Positions 33,667 to 43,366 of a stretch of DNA of 64,000 nucleotides are shown here, in pieces. This stretch comes from Flavobacteriales bacterium (lineage in GTDB: Bacteria; Bacteroidota; Bacteroidia; Flavobacteriales_F; PHOS-HE28). A program made the position numbers and the translations under genes. The notes beneath the pieces are model-generated. The model was not told the DNA's origin, ran no database searches, and was given only the letters and a program-made list of their open reading frames with translations. Position 1 is the stretch's first letter. Each line of letters starts with the position of its first letter. The stretch is from assembly GCA_020635655.1 (NCBI GenBank), contig JACJZI010000013.1:46650-110649 (forward strand). The letters are read 5' to 3'.

Positions 33667-36155
33667 TGCTGCGCCCCCTTCCGTTGCTTGCTTTCCTGTT
33701 GCCCTTCGCCGCATTGCACGGCCAGGCCCCCGGTGCGCAGGCGCCTGTCGATCCGGTGAAGTGGAGCATTTCGATGCTCCACGATGATAGTGGTACCTGG
33801 GACATCCTCTTCCGCGCGGACATCGACAGTGGCTGGTATCTCTACTCCCAGCAGGACTTTGGAGAGATGGGGCCCATCCCCACGCACTTCGCCTTCGATA
33901 CCATTCCGGGCGTCGCGGTAAAGGGCACCCCGGAGGAGATCAGCGATCATGTGGTCCAAGGGCACGACCCCGTGTTCGACATGGAGGTGAAGAAGTACAA
34001 GGGGACCGTTGTTTTCTCCCAAAGGGTCGCCGTCGAGGACCCGAGCTTGGCCATCACGGGTCGTCTCGACTTTGAGACGTGCAATGACCAGAGCTGCATC
34101 TTTCCCGATCCGCTGTATTTCAAGGTCCTATTGGGCGAGGACCGCGCCGAATTCGGTGACCTGTCGTTCGCAAAGAGCGCGGCAACGGCCTCCGATGAAG
34201 GCCCGGTGCATTGGTCGATCACCATGAACGAGAAGGGGGAGGACGTCTGGCGTCTGGCATTCTCCGCCCATGTGGATGAAGGGTGGTACGTCTATTCGCA
34301 GGAATCCTTCGGGGATGAAGGACCGATCCCCACATCGATCCTGTTCGACTCGCTTGCCCAGGCGGAAGTGATCGGTGCGCCGATCGAGGAAGGGGCCCAC
34401 GAACTCGAGCTGTTCGACGAGCTGTTCGGCATGAAGGTGCGCAAGTTCAAGGATGATGTGGCCTTTTTACGGGACATCCGTGTGATCGATCCGAACAAGG
34501 CGATCGGTGGGGTGATCAATTACATGAGCTGCAATGACGAGTCCTGCATCTTCCCGGACCCCTTGCGGTTCACTGTGGTACCGGCCACGGGGGCGGTCAC
34601 CATCGGGGACCGTCCGACCTCGGGACTCGCGGTACGCGAAGGACCCATCTACAAACTGCCGAACGTGGACCTGAGCGCGCCCGTTGTGCGTGCCGATGGA
34701 GGAAGCACCACACAAGTGGAGCAGGATGCCTCGCTCTGGCGGATCTTCTTCCTCGGTTTCATCGGGGGGCTGCTCGCATTGCTCACACCCTGCGTGTTCC
34801 CGATGATCCCCCTTACCGTCAGCTTCTTCACCAAGGGAAGTGAGGACAAGGCGAAGGGCCTGCGCAACGCCATCACTTATGGCGGGTTCATCCTGCTGAT
34901 CTACCTGCTGTTCAGCCTGCCGTTCCATCTTCTCGGTTCGGTGAACCCGGAGATCTTCAATGAGATCAGCACCAACCCCTGGCTGAACATCTTCTTCTTC
35001 ATCATCTTTCTCGTGTTCGCCGTTTCCTTCTTCGGCTATTTCGAGATAACCCTGCCGGCCAGTTGGGTGAACCGGATGGACCAGAACGCATCGAAGTTCG
35101 GTGGCTGGATCGGGATCTTCTTCATGGCGCTCACCCTGGCCCTGGTGTCCTTCTCCTGCACGGGGCCCATCCTCGGTTCATTGCTGGCGGGTGCGCTCAC
35201 CGCAGAAGGCGGGGCCTGGCAGCTCACGGCGGGCATGGGTGGTTTCGGGCTGGCGCTGGCGCTTCCTTTCGCGTTGTTCGCGCTTTTCCCGCAATGGCTC
35301 AATTCCCTGCCCCGATCGGGCTCCTGGCTGAACAGTGTCAAGGTGGTGCTGGGTTTCGCGGAAGTAGCGCTTGCCTTCAAGTTCCTGAGCAATGCCGATC
35401 TGGTCAAGCATTGGGGCCTGGTCCGTTATGAGCTGTTCATGGCCATCTGGGTGATCTGTGGTCTGGGGATCGTGCTGTACCTCCTTGGCGTCGTCCGTTT
35501 TCCGCATGACAGCCCGGTCACCAAGCGTTCCGCCACGCGCTGGGCGTTCACGGGTCTTTTCGCGGCTGCTACGGTGTATCTCCTGATGGGTTTTCGTGTG
35601 AACAGCGCGACGAACACCTTCCACACCCTGAAGCTCATGAGCGGTCTAGCGCCCCCCGTTGGATACAGCTGGGTCCTGCCCAAGCATTGCCCGAACGACC
35701 TGGATTGCTACCATGACCTTGACGCCGCCATGGCCCAGGCCCGTGCCACCGGCAAGCCGCTCCTGGTCGATTTCACGGGCTATGCCTGTGTCAATTGCAG
35801 GAAGATGGAGGAGCATGTCTGGCCGGAGAGGGGTGTCTTCGAACTGATCCGTGACAGGTATGTGCTCGTTTCCCTGTATGTGGACGACAAGGAGGAACTG
35901 CCCAAGGACCAGCAACACATCTACGTCACCAGCTCGGGCAAACAGAAGGAGATCGTGACCAAGGGCAACAAGTGGGCGACCGTCCAGGCGGAGACCTTCA
36001 TCACCAGCTCCCAACCGTTCTATGCCTTGTTGAGCCCGGAAGGCGAGCTGCTGACCGATCCGGTGGCCTACACACCCGACCCCGCCGACTATCAGGCCTT
36101 TCTGGAGCGGGGGATCAAGGGCATGCACGTGCTGGGCGAGACCGCGAGCCGTTGA
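33666..36155 (+). CDS. Protein-disulfide reductase DsbD family with two tandem alpha domains
   Basis: This membrane protein moves electrons from cytoplasmic thioredoxin to periplasmic thiol proteins. The 829-residue protein has a signal peptide. Alpha domain 1 (about residues 28-165) has redox motif TCNDQSCIFPDP and alpha domain 2 (about 180-310) has SCNDESCIFPDP. A membrane core of eight segments (about 355-660) has LLALLTPCVFPMIPLTVSFFTKG and FSCTGPILGSLLAG, each contributing a redox Cys. A C-terminal thioredoxin-like domain has DFTGYACVNCRKMEEHVWP. E. coli DsbD has one alpha domain, so the second is extra. The ATG at 33666 overlaps the previous stop; the open frame upstream is a shadow of that gene. 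Confidence 0.93.
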   Translation: MLRPLPLLAFLLPFAALHGQAPGAQAPVDPVKWSISMLHDDSGTWDILFRADIDSGWYLYSQQDFGEMGPIPTHFAFDTIPGVAVKGTPEEISDHVVQGHDPVFDMEVKKYKGTVVFSQRVAVEDPSLAITGRLDFETCNDQSCIFPDPLYFKVLLGEDRAEFGDLSFAKSAATASDEGPVHWSITMNEKGEDVWRLAFSAHVDEGWYVYSQESFGDEGPIPTSILFDSLAQAEVIGAPIEEGAHELELFDELFGMKVRKFKDDVAFLRDIRVIDPNKAIGGVINYMSCNDESCIFPDPLRFTVVPATGAVTIGDRPTSGLAVREGPIYKLPNVDLSAPVVRADGGSTTQVEQDASLWRIFFLGFIGGLLALLTPCVFPMIPLTVSFFTKGSEDKAKGLRNAITYGGFILLIYLLFSLPFHLLGSVNPEIFNEISTNPWLNIFFFIIFLVFAVSFFGYFEITLPASWVNRMDQNASKFGGWIGIFFMALTLALVSFSCTGPILGSLLAGALTAEGGAWQLTAGMGGFGLALALPFALFALFPQWLNSLPRSGSWLNSVKVVLGFAEVALAFKFLSNADLVKHWGLVRYELFMAIWVICGLGIVLYLLGVVRFPHDSPVTKRSATRWAFTGLFAAATVYLLMGFRVNSATNTFHTLKLMSGLAPPVGYSWVLPKHCPNDLDCYHDLDAAMAQARATGKPLLVDFTGYACVNCRKMEEHVWPERGVFELIRDRYVLVSLYVDDKEELPKDQQHIYVTSSGKQKEIVTKGNKWATVQAETFITSSQPFYALLSPEGELLTDPVAYTPDPADYQAFLERGIKGMHVLGETASR

Positions 36156-36278
36156 TCGCCACGGGATGCGGTACTGTTCCCGTATGCAAGGTCCCGGGTC
36201 GCGTTCGGACCGCTCGTTCGACGATCATCCTGTCGCTGTCGTGGGCAGGGACGGCGTCATGGCCATCGGGTCTTACGC

Positions 36279-36296
36279 GCCCGCCGTACGGCGGGC
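36279..36296. repeat. Perfect 18-base palindrome
   Basis: GCCCGCCGTACGGCGGGC is fully self-complementary. It could fold as a GC-rich hairpin ending the dsbD transcript, or be a protein-binding palindrome. No U-tract longer than three follows. Confidence 0.55.
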
Positions 36297-36486
36297 TTTG
36301 CGATCCTTGAATGCGGGACCAAGGATACGCACGGATGAATGCGGCATCTTCCGATCAACAGGATCCCCGTATCCGTGTGCATCGGTGTTCATCCGTGGTC
36401 TCTTTCCTGCTTCGGGTCGCGCCGGACGGTGCGTCCTCAAGACCCGATGGCCTTGGGGACGGCGTGCGTGCTGACGCGATCTGATG

Positions 36487-36494
36487 CATCTTTG
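36487..36494 (+). promoter_or_regulatory. Possible -7 box for gmhA
   Basis: CATCTTTG differs from TAnnTTTG at the first base only and lies five bases before the first gmhA ATG. Confidence 0.4.
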
Positions 36495-36499
36495 GGGGG

Positions 36500-37075
36500 A
36501 TGAGCATGGAGCGGATCCGATCGCATTTTTCCGAGGCTGCCGAGGTGCTGGAGCGCTTTGTATCCGATCCTGCCAATCTTTCCGCGGTGGAACGCGCCGC
36601 TGGCCTCCTGAGCGAGCGATCGAGGAACGGCGCGAAAGTGATCAGCTGTGGCAACGGGGGGAGCATGTGCGATGCGATGCACTTCGCCGAGGAGCTGACG
36701 GGGCGTTTCCGGGAGGACCGTCCACCGATCGCGGCCATCGCCATCAGCGACCCCGGTCATTTGAGCTGCGTGGGGAACGACCATGGCTATGACCAGGTCT
36801 TCGCCCGGTTCGTGCAGGCCCACGGCCGCCAGGGCGATGTCCTGCTGGCCATCAGCACCAGCGGCAATTCACCCAACGTGATCAAGGCCGCGGAGGCCGC
36901 CCGCGCGGCCGGCATGCACGTCATCGGTTTGACCGGCAGGGACGGTGGGCGGTTGAAGGACCTTTGCGACGTCGAAGTGCGCGTTCCGCATGACGGCTTT
37001 GCGGACCGCGTGCAGGAGGTGCACATCAAGGTGATCCATGCCATGATCGACCACATCGAGCAGGCCATGGACTGA
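36500..37075 (+). CDS. gmhA: D-sedoheptulose 7-phosphate isomerase
   Basis: GmhA converts sedoheptulose 7-phosphate to D-glycero-D-manno-heptose 7-phosphate, the first step to the ADP-heptose of the LPS core. The 191-residue SIS-domain protein shows [31 protein letters not shown] (about residues 49-79), [27 protein letters not shown] and the C-terminal [15 protein letters not shown]. The metal/active-site His and Glu of the HFAEEL segment are present. The length is that of the E. coli enzyme. A second ATG two codons in (36506) is possible. It is followed by comM after 30 bases. Confidence 0.94.
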   Translation: MSMERIRSHFSEAAEVLERFVSDPANLSAVERAAGLLSERSRNGAKVISCGNGGSMCDAMHFAEELTGRFREDRPPIAAIAISDPGHLSCVGNDHGYDQVFARFVQAHGRQGDVLLAISTSGNSPNVIKAAEAARAAGMHVIGLTGRDGGRLKDLCDVEVRVPHDGFADRVQEVHIKVIHAMIDHIEQAMD

Positions 37076-37105
37076 ACACACGACTGCAAACGAAAGGGAG
37101 AGAGG

Positions 37106-38644
37106 ATGTTGGTGAAGGTGTTCGCAAGCGCGGTGTTCGGGATCGATGCCACCATCGTCACGGCCGAGGTCAGCGTCACCAAGGGATTGAGGTTCTACCT
37201 GGTCGGTCTGCCGGACAATGCGGTGAAGGAGAGCTACCACCGCATGGACCACGCGATCGCCGGTTGCGGGCTCTATTTCCCGCGGGGCAAGCGAACGGTC
37301 ATCAATCTCGCACCGGCCGATGTCCACAAGGAAGGCTCCGCCTATGACCTGCCCATGGCCGTGGGCATCCTGGCCAGCACCAAGCAGGTGCCCGCCGAGC
37401 GGCTCGGGGAGTTCGTGATCATGGGCGAACTGTCGCTCGACGGTGGCGTCCGTCCGATCAAGGGCGCCCTGCCCATCGCCATCGAGGCCCGTGATCGCGG
37501 GTTCAAGGGCGTGATCGTGCCCAAGGCGAATGCCCGCGAAGCCGGCATCGTGAACGGCTTGACCGTGTTCGGCGTGGAACACTTGCGGGAGGTGATCGCG
37601 ATCCTCCACGGAGAACCCACGGTATCCCCCGAACGTGTCGATATCCGTGCGGAGTTCGAGCAGGCCAGCGCCGTGTACCCCATCGATCTCAGCGACGTGC
37701 GGGGACAGGAGAACATCAAGCGGGCGTTCGAGATCGCCGCGGCGGGCGGCCACAACATCATCCTGATCGGCCCACCCGGCGCGGGCAAGACGATGCTCGC
37801 CAAGCGACTGCCGACGATCATGCCGCCGTTGGACCTCGACGAGGCGCTCGAGACCACGAAGATCCACAGCGTCGCGGGCAAGCTGGGTCGCAGCGACAGC
37901 CTGCTCAGCACCCGTCCCTTCCGGTCGCCCCATCACACCATCAGCGACGTGGCCTTGGTCGGTGGTGGCTCCTTCCCCCAGCCCGGCGAGATCAGCCTGG
38001 CGCACAACGGGGTCCTCTTCCTGGACGAACTGCCCGAGTTCAAACGCACGGTGCTCGAGGTGTTGCGCCAGCCGCTGGAGGACCGCATCGTCACCATCAG
38101 CCGCGCGCGGTTCACCGTGGAATACCCCGCGAGCTTCATGTTGGTCGCCTCGATGAACCCATGCCCCTGCGGGTTCTACAACCACCCCGAGAAGGAATGC
38201 GTCTGCGCGCCGGGCGTGGTGCAGAAATACCTGAACAAGATCAGTGGACCCTTGCTGGACCGCATCGACATCCACATCGAGGTCACGCCGGTGCCGTTCA
38301 GCGAATTGAGCGCGGAGCGCGGCCAGGAGCGCAGCCTGGACGTGCGCGAGCGGGTGATCCGGGCGCGAAGCGTTCAACAGGAGCGGTACCGCGGACAGGG
38401 CATCCATTGCAACGCCCAGATGAGCGCGCAGCAACTGCGGGCGATCTGCCGGATCGATGCGGCGGGGAAAGCCCTGCTCGAGAAGGCCATGGACCGGCTC
38501 GGCCTGAGCGCGCGTGCGTACGACCGGATCCTCAAGGTGGCCCGCACCATCGCGGACATGGCGGAAAGCCCGGTGATCCGCACCGAGCACCTGGCGGAGG
38601 CCATCCAATACCGCAGCCTCGATCGCGAAGGTTGGGCGGGGTGA
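37106..38644 (+). CDS. comM: YifB/ComM family Mg-chelatase-like AAA ATPase
   Basis: In naturally transformable bacteria, ComM is a hexameric helicase that promotes branch migration of incoming DNA; YifB homologues are widespread. The 512-residue protein has the N-terminal Lon-like S5 fold (FYLVGLPDNAVKESYHRMDHAI, NLAPADVHKEGSAYDLPMAVGIL). The AAA core has Walker A LIGPPGAGKTMLAKRLP (about residue 216), Walker B GVLFLDELPEF, and the RPFRSPHHTISDVALVGGG and SMNPCPCGFYNHP motifs. The C-terminal Mg-chelatase lid ends with EAIQYRSLDR. The ATG at 37106 gives the standard MLVKVFASAVFGIDA start. Whether this organism is competent is unknown. Confidence 0.94.
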   Translation: MLVKVFASAVFGIDATIVTAEVSVTKGLRFYLVGLPDNAVKESYHRMDHAIAGCGLYFPRGKRTVINLAPADVHKEGSAYDLPMAVGILASTKQVPAERLGEFVIMGELSLDGGVRPIKGALPIAIEARDRGFKGVIVPKANAREAGIVNGLTVFGVEHLREVIAILHGEPTVSPERVDIRAEFEQASAVYPIDLSDVRGQENIKRAFEIAAAGGHNIILIGPPGAGKTMLAKRLPTIMPPLDLDEALETTKIHSVAGKLGRSDSLLSTRPFRSPHHTISDVALVGGGSFPQPGEISLAHNGVLFLDELPEFKRTVLEVLRQPLEDRIVTISRARFTVEYPASFMLVASMNPCPCGFYNHPEKECVCAPGVVQKYLNKISGPLLDRIDIHIEVTPVPFSELSAERGQERSLDVRERVIRARSVQQERYRGQGIHCNAQMSAQQLRAICRIDAAGKALLEKAMDRLGLSARAYDRILKVARTIADMAESPVIRTEHLAEAIQYRSLDREGWAG

Positions 38645-38686
38645 GGCCACGTGTTCTCGTAACCCTCTGGCGCACCGTCACGTATC

Positions 38687-39412
38687 ATGGTCCAGAACGA
38701 ATTGGACCCAGTCGTGAACCGCGCCCGCTACCCGATCATCCTGCCGCTGTGCCTGAGCACTTCGCTCCTGTCCGCGGCCTCCCTCGCCCAGGAACCCGCT
38801 CGTGTCTATCTGGACAATGTCCTGAACGTCACCGCGCAGAAAAAGGCGGTGTACTACCGACAGGCGGAGGGCATGCAGGGGACCTATTACCTGGGCCGCA
38901 CCTACACCATGGATGGCAAGTTGAAGGTGGAGGGCACCTACGCGGACGCCGACCTGATGATCGAACAAGGGCATTTCGTGTTCTATCATGCCAACGGTCG
39001 CGTGGAATGCTCCGGCGACTACGAGATGGGCCACAAGTCCGGTGTCTGGCTCCGTTATGACACCAAGGGCCACGAACTGGCCGAGAAGGTCTACGATCCC
39101 GAACCGCTCGCGGATATCCTCTACACACGTGCCGAGGTGATGCCGCAGTATCCGGGAGGTGACAAGGAACTGGTGCACTACGTGCGTGACCGTGTGGTCG
39201 CCAAGGACGGCATGCGCGTGCGCGGAAAGATCACCGCGAGCTTCGTCGTGGAGAAGGACGGCCACTTGAGCGACGTGAAGGTGGTCGAAGGGCAGGGCGA
39301 GGAGCTCGACGAACGCGTCGTCAATGCGCTCAAGTCCACGTTGCCCTGGTCACCTGGCACGGAGAAGGGGCAGCCCGTGCGCGTGCAGGTGAAGATGCCC
39401 GTGCCCTTCTGA
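38687..39412 (+). CDS. MORN-like repeat protein with C-terminal TonB domain
   Basis: The product has 241 residues (232 if the GTG at 38714 is used, which gives a cleaner signal peptide, NRARYPIILPLCLSTSLLSAASLAQ). Residues about 60-135 hold MORN-like/YwqK-type repeats (GTYYLGRTYTMDGKLKVEGTY, GHFVFYHANGRVECSGDYEMGHKSGVWLRYD). The C-terminal 90 residues are a TonB C-terminal fold (MPQYPGGDKELVHYVRDRV, VRGKITASFVVEKDGHLSDVKVVEG). There is no N-terminal transmembrane anchor as in energy-transducing TonB, so it is probably a periplasmic or surface protein. This layout is common in Bacteroidota but its role is not established. Confidence 0.8.
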   Translation: MVQNELDPVVNRARYPIILPLCLSTSLLSAASLAQEPARVYLDNVLNVTAQKKAVYYRQAEGMQGTYYLGRTYTMDGKLKVEGTYADADLMIEQGHFVFYHANGRVECSGDYEMGHKSGVWLRYDTKGHELAEKVYDPEPLADILYTRAEVMPQYPGGDKELVHYVRDRVVAKDGMRVRGKITASFVVEKDGHLSDVKVVEGQGEELDERVVNALKSTLPWSPGTEKGQPVRVQVKMPVPF

Positions 39413-39438
39413 ACAAGAACCATTCGACATACACCATA

Positions 39439-39472
39439 GCCGAAGGCCGGTCCCCAGGGACCGGCCTTCGGC
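39439..39472. terminator. Bidirectional hairpin terminator
   Basis: A 16-bp perfect stem (GCCGAAGGCCGGTCCC and its complement) with a two-base centre lies between the convergent 38687 gene and secA. It lacks a long T-tract, so efficiency is uncertain. Confidence 0.7.
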
Positions 39473-39488
39473 GTTCGGGGAAATGGGT

Positions 39489-42400
39489 TCAGGCCTCGCG
39501 GCCGTGGCACTGCTTGTACTTCTTGCCGCTCCCGCACGGACACGGGTCGTTGCGTCCGACCTTCTTTTCCACCCGGACGGGCTGGGCCGGCCTTGGTGGG
39601 CCTTGCGCAGGGGGAGGTGCCATGCGTCCCGGGGCGCTTGCCGGTCGTGTGCCCCCTCGTCCCTGTCCGCTCGTGGAGGGACCCGCATAGCGTGGTACAT
39701 CGGTGCGGCTGGTCTGCAGGCGCTGCTGCTCGCGCGGTGGTGCCGTGGAGGCTTGTTGCACCTCGGGCTGGGCGCTGGGGAGCCCGGCCCTTGCCAGGAA
39801 GGTGATCACCTCGTCGTTGATGCGCCCCATCATGTCCTTGAACAGTTCGAACGATTCCAGCTTGTAGATGAGCAGGGGGTCCTTCTGTTCGATGGCCGCG
39901 TTCTGCACGTTGCGGCGCAGTTCGTCCATCTCGCGGAGATGCTCCTTCCACTCATTGTCGATCAACGCCAGGGTGATGTACCGCTCGATGCTCGCGCCCA
40001 GTTCGCGGCCCTCGCTGCGGTAGGCGCGCTCCAGGTTGGTCACCACCTGCATCGTGCGCCGTCCATCGGTGATGGGCACCACGATGTTCTCGTATTGTGC
40101 ACCCTGGTTCAGGAACACGTCGCTGATCACCGGCAAGGCCTGGCGCCCGATCAGCTCCAGATGGCGCTCGTAGGCGGCCATGGCCGCACCGAACACCTGG
40201 TCGGCCAGGTCCTGCTTGGAGGTCCGCCGGAAGCCCTCCTCGTCCACCGGACTTTCACAATGGAGCTTTCGGAACAGGTCGAGCTGGAAGCTCTCGAAGT
40301 CATCGTTGTCCTGGTGTTCCTCGACCAACCGGTAGGCCACGTCATGGAACATGTTCAGGATGTCCAGCTTGAGCCGTTCACCGAACAGGGCATGGCGGCG
40401 GCGCTTGTAGATCACCGTCCGCTGGTTGTTCATCACGTCGTCATACTCCAACAGCCTTTTCCGGATGCCGAAGTTGTTCTCCTCCACCTTTTTCTGGGCA
40501 CGCTCGATGCTGCGCGTTACCATGGCGTGCTGGATCACTTCGCCCTCCTTCAGGCCAAGGGTGTCCATCAGTTTCGCGATGCGCTCACTGCCGAACAGAC
40601 GCATCAGGTCGTCCTCCAGGCTGATGTAGAACTGGGACGATCCGGGATCGCCCTGGCGACCGGCGCGACCGCGCAGCTGGCGGTCCACTCGGCGGCTTTC
40701 GTGCTTCTCGGTACCGATGATCGCCAGGCCCCCCGCCTCTTTCACACCGGGACCCAGCTTGATGTCGGTTCCCCGACCGGCCATGTTCGTGGCGATGGTG
40801 ACGGTGCCCGGCAGGCCCGCATGGGCCACGATCTCCGCCTCGCGTTGGTGCTGCTTCGCGTTGAGCACGTTGTGCTTGATGCCACGCATGTTCAGCATCT
40901 TGCTCATCAGCTCGCTCACCTCCACGCTGGTGGTGCCCACGAGCACGGGGCGACCGGCCTCCTGCAACTTCACGATCTCGTCGATCACCGCGTTGTATTT
41001 CTCGCGCTTGGTCTTGAAGACCATGTCCTCGTTGTCGTTGCGGATCACCGGCCGGTTGGTCGGTATCACCATGACGTCGAGCTTGTAGATGTCCCAGAAC
41101 TCCTGCGCTTCCGTTTCGGCCGTACCGGTCATGCCGGCCAGCTTGTGGTACATCCGGAAGTAGTTCTGCAGGGTGATCGTGGCATAGGTCTGCGTGGCGG
41201 CCTCCACCTTCACGCTCTCCTTGCTCTCGATGGCCTGGTGCAGTCCATCGCTGTAGCGGCGGCCCTCCATGATCCGGCCGGTCTGCTCGTCCACGATCTT
41301 CACCTTGCTGTCGATCACGACGTATTCCACGTCGCGTTCGAACAGGGCGTATGCACGGATCAATTGGTTGACCGTATGGATGCGCTCGCTCTTGATGGCG
41401 AATTCCCGCAGCAGCTCGTCCTTGCGGCGGGCCTTTTCCTCCACGCCCGCGCCGCTCTTCTCGATCTCGGCGATGCTGGCGCCGACGTCCGGCATGATGA
41501 AGAACTGCGGATCGTTGACGTCGCCGCTGATGAGGTCCACGCCCTTCTCACTGAGTTCGATGCTGTTGTGCTTCTCCTCGATCACGAAGAAGAGCTCGGC
41601 ATCCACCTTGGGCATTTCCTTTCCCTGGTCCTGCAGGTAGTGGTTCTCGGTCTTCTGGAGCAGTGCGCGTGCGCCGGGTTCGCTGAGGAACTTGATCAGG
41701 GCATTGTTCTTCGGCAGGCCACGGTGGGCGCGAAGCAGAGCCATGCCGCCCCGTTCCAGGTCGGCCTTGCTCGCGGACCCGTTGTCCATGCCTTTGAGCG
41801 CCTCCTTCGCCTCTGCGATCAACTTGGTGACCAACTGGCGCTGGGCATTGTAAAGCCGCTCCACGCGCGGCTTGTACTCATCGAACTGGTGCACTTCGCC
41901 CTTTGGCGTTGGCCCGCTGATGATGAGCGGTGTCCGCGCATCATCGATCAGCACGCTGTCGACCTCGTCGACGATCGCATAGTGGTGCTTGCGCTGCACC
42001 AAGGCGTTCGGCGCGTGCGCCATGTTGTCGCGCAGGTAGTCGAAACCGAATTCGTTGTTGGTGCCGAAGGTGATGTCCGCGAGGTACGCCTTCCGACGGG
42101 CCTCGCTGTTCGGTTCGTGCTTATCGATGCAATCCACGCGCAGGCCATGGAACTCATAGATGGGCCCCATCCACTCGCTGTCCCGTTTGCTCAGGTAGTC
42201 GTTCACCGTCACCACATGCACCCCGCGACCAGCGAGCGCGTTGAGGTAGACCGGGAGCGTGGCCACGAGGGTCTTGCCTTCACCGGTGCTCATCTCGGCG
42301 ATCTTCCCCTTGTGCAGGGCCACCCCGCCGATGAGTTGCACGTCGTAGTGCACCATGTCCCAGGTGACCGGATTACCTGCGGCATCCCAGGTGTTGCTCC

Positions 42401-42875
42401 AAACGGCCCTGTCGCCCTCGATCCGGATGCTGTCGCGCATGGTGGCCAGCTCGCGGTCCAGATCGCTGGCGGTGACGGTCACCTCCTTGTTCTCCTTGAA
42501 ACGACTTGCCGTCTCCTTCACGATGGCGAAGGCCTCGGGCAGCACTTCCTCCAGCACCTCTTCCAGTTTCTTGAGGATGCCCTCCTCGATCTTGTCGATC
42601 TCCTGATAGCGCTCCTCCCGGGCGTGTATGTCCATTCCGGGGTCCGCCTCGATCTCGTCGCGCAGTGCTTTCACCCGCGCATCGTCCTCCTGGGTGCGTT
42701 CGCGGATCCGTTGCCTCAGCCCTTCGGTGCGGGCGCGCAGTTCATCGTTGCTGAGGGGGCTGAGTTGGGCGAATGCCTCCTTGACCTTTTCCACCATCGG
42801 TCCCACCTCCTTGAGGTCGCGGGTGGCCTTGTCGCCGAATATGGTCTTGATCGCCTTGCTGAACGTACCGATCAT
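39489..42875 (-). CDS. secA: Preprotein translocase ATPase SecA
   Basis: SecA is the motor that pushes unfolded preproteins through SecYEG. The 1128-residue protein is long, as in other Bacteroidota (E. coli 901). Motifs are Walker [21 protein letters not shown] (about residue 193), [18 protein letters not shown], Walker [37 protein letters not shown] and [15 protein letters not shown]. The C-terminus has a Pro/Gln-rich linker and the SEC-C zinc motif [17 protein letters not shown]. Insertions relative to E. coli lie between residues about 60-170 and in the preprotein cross-linking region. A TAACTTTG box lies 64 bases before the start. Confidence 0.97.
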   Translation of the reverse strand: MIGTFSKAIKTIFGDKATRDLKEVGPMVEKVKEAFAQLSPLSNDELRARTEGLRQRIRERTQEDDARVKALRDEIEADPGMDIHAREERYQEIDKIEEGILKKLEEVLEEVLPEAFAIVKETASRFKENKEVTVTASDLDRELATMRDSIRIEGDRAVWSNTWDAAGNPVTWDMVHYDVQLIGGVALHKGKIAEMSTGEGKTLVATLPVYLNALAGRGVHVVTVNDYLSKRDSEWMGPIYEFHGLRVDCIDKHEPNSEARRKAYLADITFGTNNEFGFDYLRDNMAHAPNALVQRKHHYAIVDEVDSVLIDDARTPLIISGPTPKGEVHQFDEYKPRVERLYNAQRQLVTKLIAEAKEALKGMDNGSASKADLERGGMALLRAHRGLPKNNALIKFLSEPGARALLQKTENHYLQDQGKEMPKVDAELFFVIEEKHNSIELSEKGVDLISGDVNDPQFFIMPDVGASIAEIEKSGAGVEEKARRKDELLREFAIKSERIHTVNQLIRAYALFERDVEYVVIDSKVKIVDEQTGRIMEGRRYSDGLHQAIESKESVKVEAATQTYATITLQNYFRMYHKLAGMTGTAETEAQEFWDIYKLDVMVIPTNRPVIRNDNEDMVFKTKREKYNAVIDEIVKLQEAGRPVLVGTTSVEVSELMSKMLNMRGIKHNVLNAKQHQREAEIVAHAGLPGTVTIATNMAGRGTDIKLGPGVKEAGGLAIIGTEKHESRRVDRQLRGRAGRQGDPGSSQFYISLEDDLMRLFGSERIAKLMDTLGLKEGEVIQHAMVTRSIERAQKKVEENNFGIRKRLLEYDDVMNNQRTVIYKRRRHALFGERLKLDILNMFHDVAYRLVEEHQDNDDFESFQLDLFRKLHCESPVDEEGFRRTSKQDLADQVFGAAMAAYERHLELIGRQALPVISDVFLNQGAQYENIVVPITDGRRTMQVVTNLERAYRSEGRELGASIERYITLALIDNEWKEHLREMDELRRNVQNAAIEQKDPLLIYKLESFELFKDMMGRINDEVITFLARAGLPSAQPEVQQASTAPPREQQRLQTSRTDVPRYAGPSTSGQGRGGTRPASAPGRMAPPPAQGPPRPAQPVRVEKKVGRNDPCPCGSGKKYKQCHGREA

Positions 42876-42939
42876 GGGGTTCTGGAATGTGCCGCTCGGT
42901 CACACGCATGCAAGCGTGCGCTTCAGGCTGAAAGGGCTG

Positions 42940-42947
42940 CAAAGTTA
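42940..42947 (-). promoter_or_regulatory. -7 promoter box for secA
   Basis: The minus strand reads TAACTTTG, a perfect TAnnTTTG box. It leaves a leader of roughly 60 bases before the secA ATG, the longest leader suggested in the window. SecA leaders can be regulatory, but I see no clear structure. Confidence 0.5.
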
Positions 42948-43011
42948 ACGGTCGCCGTGGTGCACGGACCGTGCCGCGTGCTCCCATGCCGTCGATCTGT
43001 CAGAAAAGAAG

Positions 43012-43033
43012 GACCCCGGCGCGGGCCGGGGTC
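43012..43033 (-). terminator. Rho-independent terminator of the DUF2795 gene
   Basis: GACCCCGGC, a four-base loop and GCCGGGGTC form a 9-bp stem. On the minus strand it is followed by CTTCTTTTCTG, 23 bases after the gene's stop. Confidence 0.75.
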
Positions 43034-43056
43034 ATGTGATCGCTGGCGGAGGCCCG

Positions 43057-43278
43057 TCAGTACTCGTCCTCGTTGAAGAAGAAATCCTCCTTCGAGGGGT
43101 AGTCGGGCCAGATGTCCTCGATCGATTCGAACACCTCCTCGTCGTCCTCGATCGCCTGGAGGTTCTCCACCACTTCGAGCGGAGCACCCGTGCGCATGGC
43201 GAAATCGATCAGCTCGTCCTTGGTCGCCGGCCAGGGAGCATCCTCGAGGTACGAGGCCAGTTCAAGTGTCCAATACAT
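43057..43278 (-). CDS. DUF2795 domain small acidic protein
   Basis: The product has 73 residues: MYWTLELASYLEDAPWPATKDELIDFAMRTG, then LEVVENLQAIEDDEEVFESIEDIWPDYPS and an acidic tail FFFNEDEY. DUF2795 proteins of this length are nearly invariant in Bacteroidota and have no assigned function. The ATG at 43278 was preferred to an 11-codon longer frame because family similarity begins at MYWTLELA. The gene forms its own unit, with a perfect TATATTTG box 30 bases upstream and a terminator downstream. Confidence 0.9.
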   Translation of the reverse strand: MYWTLELASYLEDAPWPATKDELIDFAMRTGAPLEVVENLQAIEDDEEVFESIEDIWPDYPSKEDFFFNEDEY

Positions 43279-43308
43279 CGGTCGGGCTGGGGTTCCTGAA
43301 AACGGCCG

Positions 43309-43316
43309 CAAATATA
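43309..43316 (-). promoter_or_regulatory. -7 promoter box for the DUF2795 gene
   Basis: The minus strand reads TATATTTG, a perfect TAnnTTTG match, 30 bases before the ATG. Confidence 0.6.
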
Positions 43317-43366
43317 TAGGGATACCGATCGGAACCCCCGCGACTTATCCACGGTGGCCCCACCGC

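Larger units (their letters stand above)
36156..36499. other. Gene-free intergenic stretch with palindrome and repeat-like sequence
   Basis: No convincing gene lies in these 344 bases; the open frames present lack family or signal features. It contains a perfect 18-base palindrome (36279-36296, GCCCGCCGTACGGCGGGC followed by TTTG), which may act as a terminator for dsbD. About 30-60 bases later comes a low-complexity segment built of ATCCGTG/CACGGAT words, with a 10-base inverted repeat CACGGATGAA (36330-36339) and TTCATCCGTG (36388-36397). The right end carries the gmhA promoter. Confidence 0.5.

Noticed and set aside
36166..36474. Plus-strand open frame of 102 codons in the 36156-36499 gap
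   Set aside because: It has no promoter box, no recognisable motif and runs through palindromic and repeat-like sequence. It is best left as non-coding.
39483..43076. Plus-strand open frame of about 1200 codons opposite secA
   Set aside because: It is the antisense shadow of secA, whose minus-strand protein has all family motifs. The plus-strand translation is His/Leu/Val-rich with no domain, as expected for antisense of GC-rich genes.
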